From positions 1 to 9,168 of the forward strand of contig JAEXTB010000246.1 of NCBI GenBank assembly GCA_023453725.1: a stretch of 9,168 bases of DNA. The letters run 5' to 3'. Source of the DNA: Bacillota bacterium (GTDB lineage Bacteria > Bacillota > Clostridia > Christensenellales > CAG-138). The notes under the pieces were generated by a model. The model saw only the letters and a list, made by a program, of their open reading frames with translations, ran no database searches and had not been told where the DNA came from. Both the position numbers and the translations under genes were made by a program. This document shows positions 1 through 6,761 of the stretch, piece after piece (the first letter of the stretch is position 1; every line of letters begins with the position of its first letter).

Positions 1-192
1 CCCGTAAAACGCCTGCGGGTGTAGGAAATACGGATGCTGCCGCGTTTCATCCGCCCACGCGCTCAGCTGCTTTTCAAAAAAGTTTTGGCAGTCCAGCTCG
101 GCTTTTGAACCGGCGCTGCGGCTTTTGAATTTGCTGCAAACGGTAAAAATGCCGTCCTTAATATAGGAAATCGTTTCTTGTCTCTTATCCAT
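1..192 (-). CDS. N-terminal part of a probable M28-family peptidase (runs off the left edge)
   Basis: The minus strand is open from an ATG at 192 to the window edge, giving 64 residues that begin MDKRQETISYIKDGIFTVC. The stretch FKSRSAGSKAELDCQNFF followed by HPYFLHPQAFYG resembles the N-terminus of clostridial M28 (zinc aminopeptidase-like) proteins, which carry an R-S/P-G-S-x-x-E element and then a histidine-proline-x-alanine-phenylalanine element. That assignment is from memory of the family. The metal ligands would lie further in and are outside the window, so catalysis cannot be judged. An in-frame ATG five codons upstream (207) is an alternative start, and neither start has a strong Shine-Dalgarno. 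The gene lies downstream of the mmcQ-like gene on the same strand but is separated from it by a terminator, so it is probably transcribed separately. I found no convincing promoter for it. Confidence 0.55.
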   Translation of the reverse strand, partial: MDKRQETISYIKDGIFTVCSKFKSRSAGSKAELDCQNFFEKQLSAWADETRQHPYFLHPQAFYG

Positions 193-318
193 GCGTCTAG
201 GTCCCATCTTACTTAAGTGCCATTAGCTTTCTCTTGCGTTGCAAGAAATAGTGTCTGGATTGCGAAACGCACAGGTAAAAATGCAAGGCAGAAAAGGATG
301 GGTTTGCCATCCATCCCA

Positions 319-353
319 CAAAAAAATCTCCAGCGCAGATGCGCTGGAGATTT
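319..353 (-). terminator. Rho-independent terminator of the MmcQ/YjbR-like gene
   Basis: A perfect inverted repeat has arms AAATCTCCAGCGC (324-336) and GCGCTGGAGATTT (341-353) with a 4-nt loop (337-340). Read on the minus strand it runs straight into a run of seven T residues before GTGGG. It lies 66 nt past the stop of the 419-799 gene. An apparent minus-strand frame across it (213-416) is therefore not a gene. Confidence 0.88.
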
Positions 354-418
354 GATCCATTCGTTGGGTGATATGTCTGATTTTTTCAACGGGTGAAATA
401 ATGAAAGGAAGCCCACAC

Positions 419-799
419 TTAGGTCGGGTTTCCCAACGCGAGAAGCTCCGCCTGATCCCGCCGGGGCAGCTTGCTTATGGCACGTTGGTAGGAGTGGTCG
501 ATCATTTGCAATACCGTTGCATCATCCACATCCCGGTTCAAATACACCGTGTTCATGTAGGGCTTGAGCTGTCTTGGGCAATGGTAGCCCGGAACTACCG
601 TATCCGGATATTGGGCGCGGTAAAGTTCGGCCAGCATGGGTTCGCAGGAAAGCGTGATTTTATGGTTCTCCGGGTGCGGGTAGAGCTGCAAAAACAGCCT
701 GCCGCGCACCTTATAACATACCGGAATTTCCCCGAACGGGAAATCCTCGTAAGCACCGGGCTTGTTGAAACAATAGCGCGTAATTTCAGAATTTGTCAT
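419..799 (-). CDS. MmcQ/YjbR family (DUF419) small protein
   Basis: This 126-residue protein has the normal length for the MmcQ/YjbR family, whose members adopt a CyaY-like (double-wing) fold and are often labelled DNA-binding, although their cellular role is poorly defined. Visible family features are the N-terminal helix with a C-x-x-K-P-G-A-Y-E-D-F-P-F-G-E element (residues about 10-24), the strand pair around KVRGRLFLQLYP, the KITLSCEP segment, and the C-terminal helix VLQMIDHSYQRAISKLP. The ATG at 799 is preceded by a G-rich Shine-Dalgarno (GGGGGGCG) about 9 nt upstream and an extended -10 promoter at 820-828. It is a single-gene unit closed by the terminator at 319-353. It is divergent from the sugar-sensing operon, and nothing in the sequence ties it functionally to that operon. 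Confidence 0.88.
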   Translation of the reverse strand: MTNSEITRYCFNKPGAYEDFPFGEIPVCYKVRGRLFLQLYPHPENHKITLSCEPMLAELYRAQYPDTVVPGYHCPRQLKPYMNTVYLNRDVDDATVLQMIDHSYQRAISKLPRRDQAELLALGNPT

Positions 800-819
800 G
801 CTGTATCGCCCCCCGTTCC

Positions 820-828
820 ATTATATCA
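820..828 (-). promoter_or_regulatory. Extended -10 promoter of the MmcQ/YjbR-like gene
   Basis: On the minus strand the sequence TGATATAAT matches a perfect TATAAT box with the upstream TGn extension. It stands about 20 bp before the ATG at 799. There is no good -35 at 16-18 bp upstream, which is normal for extended -10 promoters. The short distance implies a leader of only about 13-15 nt, just enough for the G-rich ribosome binding site. Confidence 0.5.
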
Positions 829-869
829 AACACGCAAAGCGGCTGCATACCGTCCACTTGCGCCGTTTC

Positions 870-898
870 TTGACAGAACAGGGATTATGAGATATGTT
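870..898 (+). promoter_or_regulatory. Sigma-A-type promoter of the sugar-sensing operon
   Basis: A perfect -35 box TTGACA (870-875) is followed after exactly 17 bp by TATGTT (893-898), which matches the -10 consensus at four of six positions including both outer T residues. The start point would be near 905, giving a leader of about 105 nt to the ATG at 1011. The only open frame covering the site on the plus strand is antisense to the neighbouring gene, so the region is intergenic. I saw no strong operator-like palindrome over this promoter. Confidence 0.6.
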
Positions 899-1010
899 GA
901 ACTTGCATTGTCGCAGGACTGAATTCTTGATAAAGGATATAACCGATCATACCGGAATGATAAAAATACGAAGCAATTCACAGCCCCTATTGAAAAGAGG
1001 CAGGAACAAC

Positions 1011-1985
1011 ATGATTAAGTGGGCTTTTCGAACGCTGGCGGTCATTTTGGTGGTGCTTGCAGCCTTGTTTGTGCACCTGATGATTTCGGCTGTGCAGCGT
1101 ACGGAGTCGGCTCCTGATCAGGAATACGATTACCACATCCAGATTGCCGTACAGGAAACGGAGGAGTATTTCTGGCAGCTCTTCCGGCAGGGCGCGCAGC
1201 AGGCGGGGGAGGAGCTAAGCGCCTATATTGAATTTGTGCCCGTACTGCCACGTGACCCGGACGCGCTGCGCGTGATGGTGGAGCAGGGGGTCAACGCAAA
1301 GGTGGACGCGCTTGCCCTGCAGGCGGTGGATGTCAACGAAACGGCGGATATCGTATCCTATGCGCTCAAGCGGGAAATTCCCGTTCTTACCTATGAAAGC
1401 GATACATTCACCATACCCGGCGTTCCCATGGTCAGCTCCAACAGCTACACCACCGGCATGCTGGCGGGGGAGATGGCGGCAAAGGCCGTGGGCGATAACG
1501 CGCGCGCCATTGTCATACTGGGCAACCCCGGCGCGCAGGCGGAGGCGCAGACGCAGAATTTAATCATACAGGGTATTATGGAAGGCAGCGCCAAGGCGCA
1601 GGGATTTACCATCAAAAGCGCGTATGTGCTGCAGACAGAGCTGTTTGAAGCGGAGGATCTCAGGCATACGCTGTTTTCACGCGCGGCGGATATCAATGTG
1701 ATACTCTGCATGGATGAGCGCAGCACCCCGGCCATTGCGCAGATGCTGGTGGATGAAAACCGCGTGGGCGATATCTCCATTATTGGCTACGGAGTTATGC
1801 CCCAGACACTTGATTATATCGAACGGGGGGTCATTTACGGCTCTGTCTGCCCGGACGCACATGACATCGGCTACTATACGGTAAAGAGCCTGGTGGACAG
1901 CCTCAACGGCCGCCAGGTAAGCGACAGCTTCAACCCGGATGTGGAGATTGTTGACCGCAGGAATATAGAGGAGTACCGCAGCTAG
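1011..1985 (+). CDS. Membrane-anchored periplasmic-binding-protein-like sugar sensor (XylFII-type position)
   Basis: This 324-residue protein begins with an uncleaved-looking membrane segment (residues about 5-27, WAFRTLAVILVVLAALF). It has no lipobox cysteine, so it should sit outside the membrane on an N-terminal anchor. Residues about 41-318 form a Peripla_BP_4/RbsB-like two-lobe domain: an FW pair at 54-55 at the usual sugar-stacking position, LALQAVDVNETADIVSYAL, VPMVSSNSYTTGMLAGEMA and AIVILGNPGA. The hinge aspartate usually seen in G-F/Y-D is replaced (IIGYGVMP), and the usual N-D pair reads CMDERS. Ligand or mode of use may therefore differ from transport-type relatives. The ATG at 1011 was chosen over an upstream in-frame ATG (894) because AGAGGCAGGAA lies just before it and the extra 39 residues look non-coding. 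The gene ends 1 nt before the kinase frame. By analogy with XylFII-LytS it should present a sugar signal to the kinase. Confidence 0.85.
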   Translation: MIKWAFRTLAVILVVLAALFVHLMISAVQRTESAPDQEYDYHIQIAVQETEEYFWQLFRQGAQQAGEELSAYIEFVPVLPRDPDALRVMVEQGVNAKVDALALQAVDVNETADIVSYALKREIPVLTYESDTFTIPGVPMVSSNSYTTGMLAGEMAAKAVGDNARAIVILGNPGAQAEAQTQNLIIQGIMEGSAKAQGFTIKSAYVLQTELFEAEDLRHTLFSRAADINVILCMDERSTPAIAQMLVDENRVGDISIIGYGVMPQTLDYIERGVIYGSVCPDAHDIGYYTVKSLVDSLNGRQVSDSFNPDVEIVDRRNIEEYRS

Positions 1986-1986
1986 T

Positions 1987-3078
1987 ATGCCGGAAAGCGG
2001 AAGTTCGGGAGGCAAGGCCTCCCGCATGGAAAAAAACGCGTCGTTTCGCACAAAGCTATTGTCCTTCTTTTTGCTGGCCATGCTTGTGCTGTTTATGGTG
2101 GGCCTTTATAACGCCGTATCCTCGCGCATGATGCTACAGGATATGGACCGGCTGCTGCGCCGTTCCGCAGAACTCACCGCCATATACGACCAGATCAACG
2201 ATATCCAGAATGATCTGGAAAGCTATCTTTCCACCCGCAGTTCCGATGTGCTCCAGCAGTTTTATTCCCGCAGCAACGCGCTGGCCAACAGCAGCGCGGC
2301 GCTCAATGGCAGCGCGGATTATACCGCGCGCGGCATCAAGCTCAAAAACCTGAGCGAAATGCTTACCCACTATCTTTCTACGCTGGACAGCACCGTCATT
2401 GCAAAGCGCAATGAAAACGTGCAGGCTTACGCCGCAGGATACGCGGCGGCGGAAAAGGAACACGGTTATATCGGCAGCTATATTCAGCAGATCATGCGGG
2501 ACGATTTGACGGACAGCGCCGAAAAATACGCCGCGCTGCAAAATGAAATCCGCATGAACACCATGATCAATTATGTGCTGATGGCGGTGACCGTCGTGCT
2601 CGTCATGGGCGGCGCGTTTGTGTTCAGCATTGAGCTTACAAAGCCCATCTCAAAACTTGCTTCCTATGCAAAGGCGGTTTCCGAGGGCGAGTTTGAAGTA
2701 GAGGTGGAGGAAGACAACAGCAGCCGCGAAGTCAATATCCTGTTCCAGACGTTCCGCATGATGATCGGCAGCATCCGCACCTATGTGAGCGAGCTCAAGG
2801 AAAAAGGACGGCTGGAGCAGACGCTCGCAGAAGAACAGATCAATTCCCTGCAGATGAAAAATTCGCTGCATGAGGCCGAGCTGCTGGCCTTACAATACCA
2901 GATGAACCCGCACTTTATATTCAACACCATCAACATCGGTGCGAAAATCGCCATGATGCAGGGGGACGGCGTTACCTGCGAGTATCTCGAGAACGCGGCG
3001 GAGGTGTTCCGCTATAACCTACGCGGGCTTGATTACAACGCGACACTGCAGGAGGAAATTGAAAACGTCACGGCGTAA
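1987..3078 (+). CDS. LytS/YesM-type sensor histidine kinase, N-terminal part, ended by a premature TAA
   Basis: The first 363 codons of a kinase that should be about 515 residues long. Order: first membrane helix (about 24-45), an extracellular region of about 145 residues that looks all-helical, second membrane helix (about 194-215), HAMP (about 216-270), a coiled coil (EQTLAEEQINSLQMKNSL), then the His_kinase box LQYQMNPHFIFNTIN with the phosphorylatable His309. The frame then meets TAA at 3076-3078 after EEIENVTA, before the ATP-binding domain. As read, the product could be phosphorylated only in trans and cannot itself bind ATP. The start at 1987 follows the previous stop by 1 nt and has GAGGAG 13 nt upstream. 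The second candidate, ATG at 2026 (MEKNASFRTKLL), has GGGAGG 13 nt upstream inside a hairpin. Numbering here uses 1987. The intact kinase would phosphorylate the YesN-type regulator encoded next. Confidence 0.85.
   Translation: MPESGSSGGKASRMEKNASFRTKLLSFFLLAMLVLFMVGLYNAVSSRMMLQDMDRLLRRSAELTAIYDQINDIQNDLESYLSTRSSDVLQQFYSRSNALANSSAALNGSADYTARGIKLKNLSEMLTHYLSTLDSTVIAKRNENVQAYAAGYAAAEKEHGYIGSYIQQIMRDDLTDSAEKYAALQNEIRMNTMINYVLMAVTVVLVMGGAFVFSIELTKPISKLASYAKAVSEGEFEVEVEEDNSSREVNILFQTFRMMIGSIRTYVSELKEKGRLEQTLAEEQINSLQMKNSLHEAELLALQYQMNPHFIFNTINIGAKIAMMQGDGVTCEYLENAAEVFRYNLRGLDYNATLQEEIENVTA
2007..2023 (+). promoter_or_regulatory. Hairpin enclosing a Shine-Dalgarno upstream of the internal kinase start
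   Basis: GGGAGGC (2007-2013) and GCCTCCC (2017-2023) form a perfect 7-bp stem with a 3-nt loop. It ends 2 nt before the ATG at 2026. The left arm contains GGGAGG, the only Shine-Dalgarno-like sequence for that ATG, so folding would hide it. Ribosomes translating the upstream gene or starting at 1987 would open it. A control role is inference; the symmetry is seen directly. Confidence 0.4.
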
Positions 3079-3534
3079 GCAAACCTCCTTTCCACACGTT
3101 TTGGCAACCGCGCCACGTTCCAGATCAGCGTGCCCAAAGAGGAACGTATTCTTTCGTTCCGCCTGCCGCGCATGACGCTGCAGCCGCTCATTGAAAATGC
3201 GTTTATCCACGGGGTAAGCAAGCTTGAAGGCGGCGGCATCATTGGGCTTACCGCCAACTGGAATGGCGACAGGCTCTACATTACCGTATCCAATATGGGG
3301 GAGGCCATCGCAGAAGACCGGATTGAGCGGATATTGAGCGGCGAGCCGGGGAGCACGCCGGACCCGAGCCGGAAGGGCCACACCACCGGCATCGGCATTG
3401 ACAACGTATTAAAACGCCTGCGCATGTTCTTTGAGCTGGAGGATGTCATGAGCATCATCTGCGGCGGCGGGCGTACCAATATCATATTGAAGCTGCCCAT
3501 CCGTGCGGCACATGAGGACGGAGGAAACGAGTAA
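3079..3534 (+). pseudogene. C-terminal (ATP-binding) part of the same histidine kinase, cut off by the TAA at 3076-3078
   Basis: The reading frame continues in the same phase after the TAA for 151 codons without another stop. Read through, it gives ANLLSTRFGNR directly after EEIENVTA, where LytS/YesM kinases normally have a tyrosine and then a segment ending in R-F. The HATPase_c part follows: N box LQPLIENAFIHG, a G1-like region YITVSNMGEAI in which the usual D-x-G reads N-x-G, and G2 TTGIGIDNVLKRL. The first possible restart codons are GTG at 3130 and ATG at 3172-3174, and neither has a ribosome binding site. Independent translation is therefore unlikely. Sequence quality is family-like throughout and there are no further disruptions, so the break looks recent or artefactual. 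The frame ends at TAA 3532-3534, immediately before the regulator's GTG. Confidence 0.85.
3520..3524 (+). promoter_or_regulatory. Ribosome binding site fixing the GTG start of the response regulator
   Basis: GGAGG at 3520-3524 lies within the last codons of the kinase frame, 10 nt before the GTG at 3535. The kinase stop (3532-3534) and the GTG are directly adjacent, which is a translational-coupling layout. It supports GTG 3535 as the start. Confidence 0.7.
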
Positions 3535-5100
3535 GTGTTCAGGGTAATGGTAGTGGACGACGAACCCATTGCTGCGCAATCCGTTGTCTACATGATTGAA
3601 AAAAACTTTTCGGATGTGGAAAACGCGGCGGTCTGCTCCTCCGGCAAGGAGGCCATCGAAAAAGCGGCGCTGCTGCATCCGGATATTGTGATTATGGATA
3701 TCGATATGCCCGGCATCAATGGCCTTGCCGCCATGCGGCAAATCCAGGAAGCGGGCGTCAGCACCGCGTTTATCGTGGTAACGGCGTTTGATTATTTTGA
3801 TTACGCCGTGGAGGCGATGGCGCTGGGCGTTGTGGAGTATCTCGTCAAGCCGGTCAAGGAGACAAAGCTTGTCGGGGCATTGAGCTGTGTGCTCGAAGGG
3901 CTGCGGCAAAAGCGCAACGAGCGCATGCGGGTGCTCGAGCAGCAGGAGCGGCTGGAAATGGCGATCCCCATGCTGGAGGAAGGGTTCCACAATGCGCTGC
4001 GCCTCTCACAGGACAGCGGGGAGGACCTGGTCAAGTACTGTAAACTATTAGGCTTCCGCAACATGGGCGGGTTTGTGCTGGTGGCGGAGTTTTTAGACGC
4101 GGCGGGTGACGCCGCGGAACCGGAAAAGCGGCGGGACGCTGTCAATAACCTGATGAAACGGGCAGGAAACTGCATTGTTGGCCCATGGCGGCACGGCCGT
4201 ATCGCCGCTTACTATTTTGACGATACGGAGCAGGATGCTTCGGGGCAAAAGGACAACTCCATCCGCATTGCGCAGACCATACTAAGAGGCTTGCGGCAGG
4301 AGCACGGGCTGGTGCTCATCGGCATCGGGCGGCACTATGAATCCGTAGTCGAAGCAAGGCGCTCTTATCAGCAGGCCCGGCGTGCGCTGCAGATCGCGGC
4401 AGGGGAGGGCGTCAACAAAAACCTAGTGCTGCATGTGGATGATGTGGTGGAAAACAACCTCAAACACCCCATGCATGCCCGGCAGCAGCTCGAAGAAGAG
4501 CTGTTTGCCCGCGTGGAGGAGAACGACAACCATGCCATGCAGGCGACACTCGAGCGCCTGTTCCAGCGCGTACAGCGGGAGGCCGCAACACTCCCCGCGC
4601 TGCGGGACAATATGACCGACCTCGTATTGAACTTTGGGCGGCGCTACAACATTCCGGTGGAGGAATGCCGCACAACGCTTGGCGAACTTGCGCAGGCGGA
4701 GGATGAAGAACGCCTGTTTTTCCTGATGCGGGAATACATGGAGCATTCTTTGGCTGCGATTGAGGGCGCGCGTAAAAGCGCCATCAAAAGCATCATAGAC
4801 AAAGCCAACCGCTATATCCGCGCCCATTATGCCGAGCAGCTCTCCTTAGACGATGTGGCGCGTGAGGTGAACCTAAGTAGCTTTTACTTCAGCCGCCTGT
4901 ACAAGCGGGAAACCGGCGTGAATTTTTCGGACAAGCTTGCCCAGGTGCGTATTGAACGCGCCAAGGAGCTATTAAACAGGGAGGACCTTTCCGTCAAAGA
5001 AATCGCCTACCTGGTAGGATACCAAGAGCCCAATTATTTTTCGCGCATATTCAAAAAGATCACGGGACGCACTGCAAGCGAGTTTAAAAAGGAATCATAA
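3535..5100 (+). CDS. YesN-type response regulator (REC plus AraC-family DNA-binding domain)
   Basis: This 521-residue protein starts with GTG. The receiver domain (about 1-122) shows the acidic pair D8-D9, the phospho-acceptor D55 in IMDIDMPG, the switch threonine T83 in VVTAFD and K105 in YLVKPV, so it looks fully active. A middle region (about 130-415) of the type common in YesN proteins follows, with no clear catalytic motif. The C-terminal AraC domain (about 419-521) carries two helix-turn-helix units: LSLDDVAREVNLSSFYFSRLYKR... beginning near 437, and SVKEIAYLVGYQ with PNYFSRIFKKITG near 486-508. The partner kinase lies immediately upstream with coupled translation. Such regulators normally activate sugar-uptake genes by binding direct repeats next to the -35 region, and the ChvE-like gene in this window is a candidate target. 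If the upstream TAA is real, loss of coupling may lower its translation. Confidence 0.93.
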   Translation: MFRVMVVDDEPIAAQSVVYMIEKNFSDVENAAVCSSGKEAIEKAALLHPDIVIMDIDMPGINGLAAMRQIQEAGVSTAFIVVTAFDYFDYAVEAMALGVVEYLVKPVKETKLVGALSCVLEGLRQKRNERMRVLEQQERLEMAIPMLEEGFHNALRLSQDSGEDLVKYCKLLGFRNMGGFVLVAEFLDAAGDAAEPEKRRDAVNNLMKRAGNCIVGPWRHGRIAAYYFDDTEQDASGQKDNSIRIAQTILRGLRQEHGLVLIGIGRHYESVVEARRSYQQARRALQIAAGEGVNKNLVLHVDDVVENNLKHPMHARQQLEEELFARVEENDNHAMQATLERLFQRVQREAATLPALRDNMTDLVLNFGRRYNIPVEECRTTLGELAQAEDEERLFFLMREYMEHSLAAIEGARKSAIKSIIDKANRYIRAHYAEQLSLDDVAREVNLSSFYFSRLYKRETGVNFSDKLAQVRIERAKELLNREDLSVKEIAYLVGYQEPNYFSRIFKKITGRTASEFKKES

Positions 5101-5142
5101 GCCGTGCAATGGGAATCAACGTTGGAGGAAGGAGGAGGAACG

Positions 5143-6186
5143 ATGAGGCAGTTTTATAAGATCATGTGCCTGGCGCTCGCGCTGCTATGCGCGCTCAGTG
5201 CTGGCGGGTGCAGCAACAAGACAGAACCCGTCAAGGACACGGATGCGGACAAGGGCATCGTCATTGGGTTTTCCATGGCGACGCTTTTGGAGGACCGCTG
5301 GATCAGGGACCGGGACATCTTCCTTGCAAAGGCCAAGCAGGAAGGTGTTGAAGTCATCGTCAAAAACGCAAACAAAGATTCCGATCTCCAGTATGAACAG
5401 GTATTGGAAATGCTCAAGCAGGGAATTGACGTGCTGGTTCTTGCCCCGAACGACAGCAAAAAGGAGGTCCGCTGCGTGGAGGCTGCCAAGCAGCAGGGCG
5501 TGCCTGTCATTTCCTATGACCGGCTGGTGGAGGGCGCTGACGTGGATGTCTACGTTTCGTTCGACCACAACCAGGTGGGCGTGCTGATGGGGGAGGCGCT
5601 CTTGGAGCGCGTACCCACCGGCGGCTATGTCGTCATCAACGGCTCGCCCAACGATTACAATTCCACCATGATTCGCGAAGGGCTGATGAGCGTGCTCGAC
5701 TCGCATATTGAAAACTCCGAGATCGGCTTATTAGCGGAAACCTGGGTGGACGGCTGGGTGCGGGAGACCGCATACTCCTTTGCGCAGGATACGTTAAGAA
5801 AGCAGGGGGAAGAGATTGACGCCATCGTCTGCGGTAACGACTCGCTTGCCTGGGGTGTCATCGATGCGCTTTCAGAAGTGCAGCGCACCGGCGAGGTCGC
5901 GGTCGTGGGCATGGATGCGGATCTTGTGGCCTGCCGCCGTATTGTGCAGGGACAGCAGCTGATGACGGTATATAAGCCCATACGGGATCTGGTGGAAGCC
6001 ACGCTGGAGGTTGCGGGCAAGCTTGTGCGCAAGGAACCCGTAGAGGCAGAACGCACCATCAACAATGGCACTTACGATGTTCCGTTCATCGCCATCGGCG
6101 TTGAGGCGGTCACCAGAGGGAACATGGAGGAAACCGTCATTGCGGACGGCTTTCATTTGCGGGAAGAAATCTACCGCAGCGAGTAG
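5143..6186 (+). CDS. XylF-like sugar-binding lipoprotein
   Basis: This 347-residue lipoprotein has a signal peptide with LSAGGC and a lipidated Cys23, so it is tethered outside the membrane. The mature part lines up along its whole length with E. coli D-xylose-binding protein XylF: DRWIRDRDIF (51-60), ISYDRLVEGADVDVYVSFD (from 123), NGSPNDYN (166-173), WVDGW (201-205), GNDS (231-234), GMDADL (256-261), MTVYKPI (274-280), INNGTYDVP and the end DGFHLREEI. Sugar-contacting positions known in XylF and ChvE are all kept here (R52, D126-R127, D171, N173, W205, N232-D233, D258, K278), so it should bind a pentose or related sugar. The ATG at 5143 follows a very strong GGAGGAGG (5131-5138); the upstream GTG frame at 5104 is rejected because it would read through that site. 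It is the last gene of the sensor operon and has no permease or ATPase beside it. It may feed a transporter encoded elsewhere or serve sensing. Confidence 0.92.
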   Translation: MRQFYKIMCLALALLCALSAGGCSNKTEPVKDTDADKGIVIGFSMATLLEDRWIRDRDIFLAKAKQEGVEVIVKNANKDSDLQYEQVLEMLKQGIDVLVLAPNDSKKEVRCVEAAKQQGVPVISYDRLVEGADVDVYVSFDHNQVGVLMGEALLERVPTGGYVVINGSPNDYNSTMIREGLMSVLDSHIENSEIGLLAETWVDGWVRETAYSFAQDTLRKQGEEIDAIVCGNDSLAWGVIDALSEVQRTGEVAVVGMDADLVACRRIVQGQQLMTVYKPIRDLVEATLEVAGKLVRKEPVEAERTINNGTYDVPFIAIGVEAVTRGNMEETVIADGFHLREEIYRSE

Positions 6187-6194
6187 TCAGGCTT

Positions 6195-6227
6195 AAAAAG
6201 AGGCGGGGAAAACCCCCGCCTCTTTTT
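6195..6227. terminator. Bidirectional terminator between the sensor operon and the convergent hydrolase operon
   Basis: GAGGCGGGG (6200-6208) pairs with CCCCGCCTC (6214-6222), extended by five A-T pairs (6195-6199 with 6223-6227) around a 5-nt loop. The plus-strand transcript ends in seven T residues (6223-6229) and the minus-strand one in five T residues. It starts 8 nt after the XylF-like stop and directly abuts the stop codon of the minus-strand hydrolase (6228-6230), so one element serves both convergent units. Confidence 0.9.
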
Positions 6228-6758
6228 TTAGAATATAATATGTTCCGTGTCGGATACATCCGCAAACAACGACAGGACGTTGTTGTGATGCGCGATGATC
6301 TGCTCTGCGGAAAGCTGCGCTGTAGGAAACGTACTGTGCGCATCCCGTGCAAGCGTGGCCTTGTAACCATGCGCAAATGCGCTTCTGCACGTGGTGTCTA
6401 CGCAGTATTCCGTCTGCACACCGCAGATAATAAGGCGGGAGATATCCTGTTCCTTTAGCAGTGCATCCAGCCCTGTCTGGTAAAACGCATCCGCGTGGTA
6501 TTTCAGAAGCACGCGTTCGTCAGGCAGAGGTTTCAGCGCAGGATGCACCTGCCAAAGCGGCTGGCCCTCTGCGCGCAGGGAGCCTTCCGGCTCCGTATAC
6601 ATAATATAAATGACAGGTACATCCTTTTTACGCGCTTGCGCAATCAGCGCGAATGCGTTTTGAATGAGCACTTCTGCGTTCCATAGCGCAGGGCCGCCAT
6701 ACTCCTTCCATACAAAAGGCATGCATTGCATATCAATTACAAGCAGCGCCGTCTTCAT
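6228..6758 (-). CDS. Isochorismatase-like cysteine hydrolase
   Basis: This 176-residue protein has the usual length of the isochorismatase-like (cysteine hydrolase) superfamily, whose members act on amides such as nicotinamide or N-carbamoyl compounds, or on isochorismate. The catalytic triad is visible: D9 in ALLVIDMQ, K86 in LLKYHADAF, and the nucleophile C119 in CGVQTEYCVDTT, with the preceding V-Q as the usual cis-peptide site. The sequence does not show which substrate is used. I see no nicotinamidase-type D-x-H-x-x-H metal site. The ATG at 6758 has AGGAG 6 nt upstream, and the preceding GIY-YIG gene stops 3 nt before it, so it is the last gene of a three-gene minus-strand operon. Its stop codon abuts the shared terminator. 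Confidence 0.92.
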   Translation of the reverse strand: MKTALLVIDMQCMPFVWKEYGGPALWNAEVLIQNAFALIAQARKKDVPVIYIMYTEPEGSLRAEGQPLWQVHPALKPLPDERVLLKYHADAFYQTGLDALLKEQDISRLIICGVQTEYCVDTTCRSAFAHGYKATLARDAHSTFPTAQLSAEQIIAHHNNVLSLFADVSDTEHIIF

Positions 6759-6761
6759 ACG

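Noticed and set aside
213..416. Minus-strand frame of 67 codons between the mmcQ-like gene and the left-edge gene
   Set aside because: It runs through the terminator hairpin at 319-353, has no ribosome binding site and no family resemblance.
368..922. Plus-strand frame of 184 codons
   Set aside because: It is antisense to the clear MmcQ/YjbR-like gene and covers two promoters; its protein has no recognisable family features.
894..1010. Upstream extension of the anchored binding protein from ATG 894
   Set aside because: The 39 extra residues would place a polar segment before the membrane anchor, overlap the promoter -10, and ignore the good ribosome binding site before ATG 1011.
3076..3078. 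Stop-codon recoding (reassigned TAA or programmed read-through)
   Set aside because: Other genes here end normally with TAA, no recoding element is visible after the codon, and TAA is not the codon used for pyrrolysine or selenocysteine.
3130..3534. The kinase C-terminal part as an independent gene starting at GTG 3130
   Set aside because: There is no ribosome binding site, the start would lie inside the conserved fold, and similarity continues upstream to the TAA in the same frame.
5104..5142. GTG start 13 codons before the XylF-like lipoprotein
   Set aside because: It would translate through the strong GGAGGAGG site and put 13 polar residues before a normal signal peptide.
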